A DNA stretch of 37,644 nucleotides. Source: Candidatus Cloacimonadota bacterium (lineage in GTDB: Bacteria; Cloacimonadota; Cloacimonadia; Cloacimonadales; WRIO01). The notes under the pieces were generated by a model. The model was not told the origin of the DNA. It saw only the letters and a program-made list of their open reading frames with translations, and did not search any database. A program made the position numbers and the translations under genes. Numbering within the stretch: position 1 is the stretch's first letter; each line of letters begins with the position of its first letter. Shown in pieces: positions 35,621 through 37,644 of the stretch. The DNA lies in the NCBI GenBank assembly GCA_009777575.1, contig WRLO01000030.1, positions 1-37,644 of the forward strand, written 5' to 3'.

Positions 35621-36445
35621 ATGGACAAAGGTGAAGTTGTTCTTTATCAACCGGATATAACTACAGCAGTTGAAGTCAGGCTGGAAAATGAGAATGTATG
35701 GTTAACACAGCAACAAATTGCTGATTTATTTGGAACTAAGAGGCAAGCCATAACCAAACATTTAAAGAATATATTTGATACTGGTGAATTGGATGTCAAT
35801 TCAGTTAGTTCCGTTTTGGAACTAACTGCCAAAGACGGAAAATCATATCAAACAAAATTCTATTGTTTGGATGCAATTTTGTCGGTTGGCTATCGTGTCA
35901 ATTCTATAAATGCTACTCAATTTAGAATCTGGGCAAATCGCATTTTAAAAGACTACATTTTAAAAGGCTATGCTGTAAACAAAAGGTTCGAAAGTTTAGA
36001 AAACCGAGTTACAGAAACTGAAAAGAAAATTGATTTCTTTGTAAAAACTGCATTGCCACCTATTCAAGGTATCTTTTTTGAAGGTGAAATTTTTGATGCT
36101 TATGTATTTGCATCAGATCTTATAAAGTCAGCAAAGCAATCTATCGTATTGATAGACAACTATATTGACGAAAGTGTGCTTGTATTACTCTCTAAACGGC
36201 CGTCAGGTGTTACAGCTCACATTTATACAAGACATATCTCTCCTCAACTACAATTAGATATATCAAGACACAACTCCCAGTACGAGCCTATAAGCATAAA
36301 TATCACATCAGCTTGCCATGATCGCTTCCTAATTATTGACAATATAGTTTACTTTATCGGTGCATCGTTAAAAAATTTAGGAAAAAAGTTATTTGCTTTT
36401 TCAAAGATGGAAATGGATAGTCAGGATATATTAAGAAATATATAG
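35621..36445 (+). CDS. RhuM-family DNA-binding-like protein fused to a PLD-like domain
   Basis: 274 residues. Residues 1-110 match RhuM/ORF6N-type proteins: VEVRLENENVWLTQQQIADLF..RQAITKHLKNIFDTGEL then SYQTKFYCLDAILSVGYRVNS and FRIWANRILKDYILKGYAVN. A coiled segment (about 125-145) leads to a phospholipase-D-like half: SAKQSIVLIDNYIDESVL (about 168-185) and HDRFLIID (233-240), then YFIGASLKNLGKK. The HxK-type motif has Arg in the Lys position. One such motif per chain implies a dimer if it is active. RhuM proteins are linked to pathogenicity islands and mobile DNA, and PLD-like domains occur in nucleases and some toxins. The ribosome site is weak (AAGAAGAA). It is the middle gene of the accessory run. 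Confidence 0.75.
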   Translation: MDKGEVVLYQPDITTAVEVRLENENVWLTQQQIADLFGTKRQAITKHLKNIFDTGELDVNSVSSVLELTAKDGKSYQTKFYCLDAILSVGYRVNSINATQFRIWANRILKDYILKGYAVNKRFESLENRVTETEKKIDFFVKTALPPIQGIFFEGEIFDAYVFASDLIKSAKQSIVLIDNYIDESVLVLLSKRPSGVTAHIYTRHISPQLQLDISRHNSQYEPISINITSACHDRFLIIDNIVYFIGASLKNLGKKLFAFSKMEMDSQDILRNI

Positions 36446-36462
36446 AAAAAGCAGGGATACAG

Positions 36463-37281
36463 ATGAAATACATGACATTCAATCGCTCTTGTTCATATAC
36501 TGGTTTAGCCAATATGTTAGAGCAATTTGGCATAAATATCGAAGATAGAGAAATTATCATGCAAGCCGCAATTCCATATTGTTTTTATTATGATGGTCAA
36601 GAATACTTTGCTGGTTCTATGCTTCAAGGTAAATATTGGTTTGATTTGTTTCTTAAACCCAAGGGCTTGGCAATAGAAGAATATAGATTTTCAAAGCATG
36701 AATTAATTGATTTCTTGGAAACAAATGTGAATGTAATGATGGGAATCAAAACTATACGCAGAACAGAATCAAAGCATTCTGTGATTTACAAAGGCTTTGA
36801 ACAAGGTAAATACAAATTTCTCAATATGAGACACGAAACCGAGCAAGCACCCGATTTTTACATCTTTACTCAGCAAGAACTCATGAAAGTATGTCACAAT
36901 GAAATATATTGTTCAAAAATAGTGCCAGCAGATGATAAAGTATCGATAGATTCATCATTAGCAGCCCAATCATACAAAAATTACGATATATATTACAATG
37001 AAATGAAAGTGTTTCTTTCCCAAACACCGACATTTAATGATTTATCATCAGAGAAAAATAGACTATTTACACCATTGATGCTTGATATACTTTCTATGCT
37101 CCAAATCGCTGGAGAGACTGAAATATACGATGTTTTATATGCCTTAAGAGTAGAATATATGGATATGCTTAAAAGAGAGAATACAGATAGTTTTCCAAAA
37201 TTTAGGGATTCGATACTTGAGTGCATGTCAAAAATTGGTGATTTGATTTTAGAAAAGAATCCTTATCAACATATTATTTAA
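36463..37281 (+). CDS. Papain-like (C39/BtrH-type) cysteine-peptidase-fold protein
   Basis: 272 residues, no signal peptide. The first 125 residues look like a papain-fold domain of the C39 or butirosin-BtrH type. RSCSYTGLANMLEQFG holds candidate nucleophile C10 at the head of a helix. The strand SKHSVIYKGFEQGKYKFLN supplies H105 and N121 in the expected order. FYIFTQQELMKVC closes the domain. The C-terminal 130 residues are helical and unrecognised (PTFNDLSSEKNRLFTPLMLDIL). Such domains cut leader peptides or transfer acyl groups. No peptide precursor or transporter gene is adjacent. CAGGGA 9 nt before the ATG supports the start. It is third of the run and is followed by the GC-rich element at 37299. 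Confidence 0.55.
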   Translation: MKYMTFNRSCSYTGLANMLEQFGINIEDREIIMQAAIPYCFYYDGQEYFAGSMLQGKYWFDLFLKPKGLAIEEYRFSKHELIDFLETNVNVMMGIKTIRRTESKHSVIYKGFEQGKYKFLNMRHETEQAPDFYIFTQQELMKVCHNEIYCSKIVPADDKVSIDSSLAAQSYKNYDIYYNEMKVFLSQTPTFNDLSSEKNRLFTPLMLDILSMLQIAGETEIYDVLYALRVEYMDMLKRENTDSFPKFRDSILECMSKIGDLILEKNPYQHII

Positions 37282-37298
37282 TATCTTGGGCATATTTC

Positions 37299-37468
37299 GT
37301 CTAACGTTTTAAGTTGGCGATGTTCCATTCCACCTTATTATAAAGCAAACCATAAACTTTCGGTGGGCTTGAATGTGGTGGAATGAGGCGTGGGAACGAA
37401 GAGACCTAGCCGAACAGCAGCCCCGGAGCCGCCCGAATGGGCGGCGGAGCGTATACCGTTTGTTAGGC
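37299..37468 (+). other. GC-rich structured element with integron attC-like end boxes
   Basis: It opens with GTCTAAC (fits RYYYAAC) and closes with GTTAGGC (fits GTTRRRY), the outer boxes of integron attC sites, here 170 bp apart. Inside are the stems CATTCCACC/GGTGGAATG and GTTCC/GGAAC, and a perfect hairpin GCCGCCC-GAAT-GGGCGGC. The last 90 bp are GC-rich in an AT-rich genome. Against attC: the inner L boxes do not pair clearly and the length exceeds most known sites. A structured RNA or another mobile hairpin is the alternative. Confidence 0.35.
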
Positions 37469-37494
37469 GACGTTTTTGCTTTTCAACCAATTTA

Positions 37495-37644
37495 TTATCC
37501 TTTCAAACTAAAATTTATTTCAGTCAACCATTTATGACCTTTAGGATACATTATTTTTAAGGAATCATTCAACCATTTTATTTGTTGTTCATTCATTTTG
37601 GACAATGTATTCTCAAAGTCTAACTGATACTCAACTTGTTCAGC
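37495..37644 (-). CDS. Partial unknown protein, C-terminal 49 residues
   Basis: The frame is open from the window edge to a TAA at 37495-37497. It reads, in part, NEQQIKWLNDSLKIMYPKGH and ends WLTEINFSLKG. The composition is protein-like, with no repeat content. It converges on the three-gene accessory run across the GC-rich element. The family is not recognised, and the start lies outside the window. Confidence 0.5.
   Translation of the reverse strand, partial: AEQVEYQLDFENTLSKMNEQQIKWLNDSLKIMYPKGHKWLTEINFSLKG

Overview
The window is AT-rich bacterial chromosome. It has tightly packed housekeeping operons separated by unusually repeat-rich intergenic DNA. The gene content suggests a Gram-negative, anaerobe-type member of the FCB superphylum: a Bacteroidetes-type SerA, a DUF2851 protein, an outer-membrane porin, a SurA-like foldase and large secreted repeat proteins. 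Three or more promoters resemble the Bacteroidetes -33/-7 type (TTG, 17 nt, TAnnTTTT). Candidatus Cloacimonadota is my best guess, but this is an inference and no 16S or database search was available.

Layout. 1-363: degenerate ~62-bp direct repeats. 486-7288 (+): queC, a DUF2851 protein, a large fused ABC transporter and a family 2 glycosyltransferase, nearly contiguous. 7373-8814 (+): the MEMO1-like and AMMECR1-like genes (AmmeMemoRadiSam proteins B and A), separated by a palindromic repeat. 8953-9223 (+): tRNA-Gly(GCC), tRNA-Cys(GCA) and tRNA-Leu(UAA). 9312-11007 (-): serA then purC. 11033-11290 (-): a PIN-domain remnant. 11476-15094 (+): purL, a double helix-hairpin-helix protein and an unknown protein. 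15123-20184 (-): a PAS histidine kinase, an NlpC/P60 lipoprotein and a SurA-like protein. 20338-22047 (-): a PHP-domain protein. 22222-23460 (+): a porin-like protein. 23796-26519 (-): a RecB-like nuclease/XPD-like helicase. 27034-32343 (-): a 1769-residue secreted repeat protein. 32558-33715 (-): metK. 34119-34565 (-): a pseudopilin-like protein. 35100-37281 (+): three accessory genes (a Cys-rich protein, a RhuM/PLD-like fusion and a C39-like cysteine peptidase), followed by a GC-rich structured element with integron-attC-like end boxes and a convergent partial gene.

The most striking feature is the repeat ecology. Short palindromes (arms GAAATC/GATTTC, or GGAACGCAT/ATGCGTTCC) form intergenic arrays and have also entered the helicase gene in frame, where they encode KSEISATG-, GGTHTCVPYE- and RNAYMRSLRR-type peptides. 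Copy spacing is a multiple of three inside the gene (27 and 30 bp) but mostly 34 bp in the adjacent non-coding array. One copy has a compensatory change in both arms. Separately, heptanucleotide arrays of unrelated sequence (TTAGGCA, TTACAAA, AATTCTT) sit at gene ends. An identical 43-nt heptamer leader abuts the Shine-Dalgarno sequence of both metK and the giant secreted protein.

Most housekeeping gene calls are secure by family motifs. The accessory module at 35-37.5 kb and the repeat phenomena are the parts most likely to be new.
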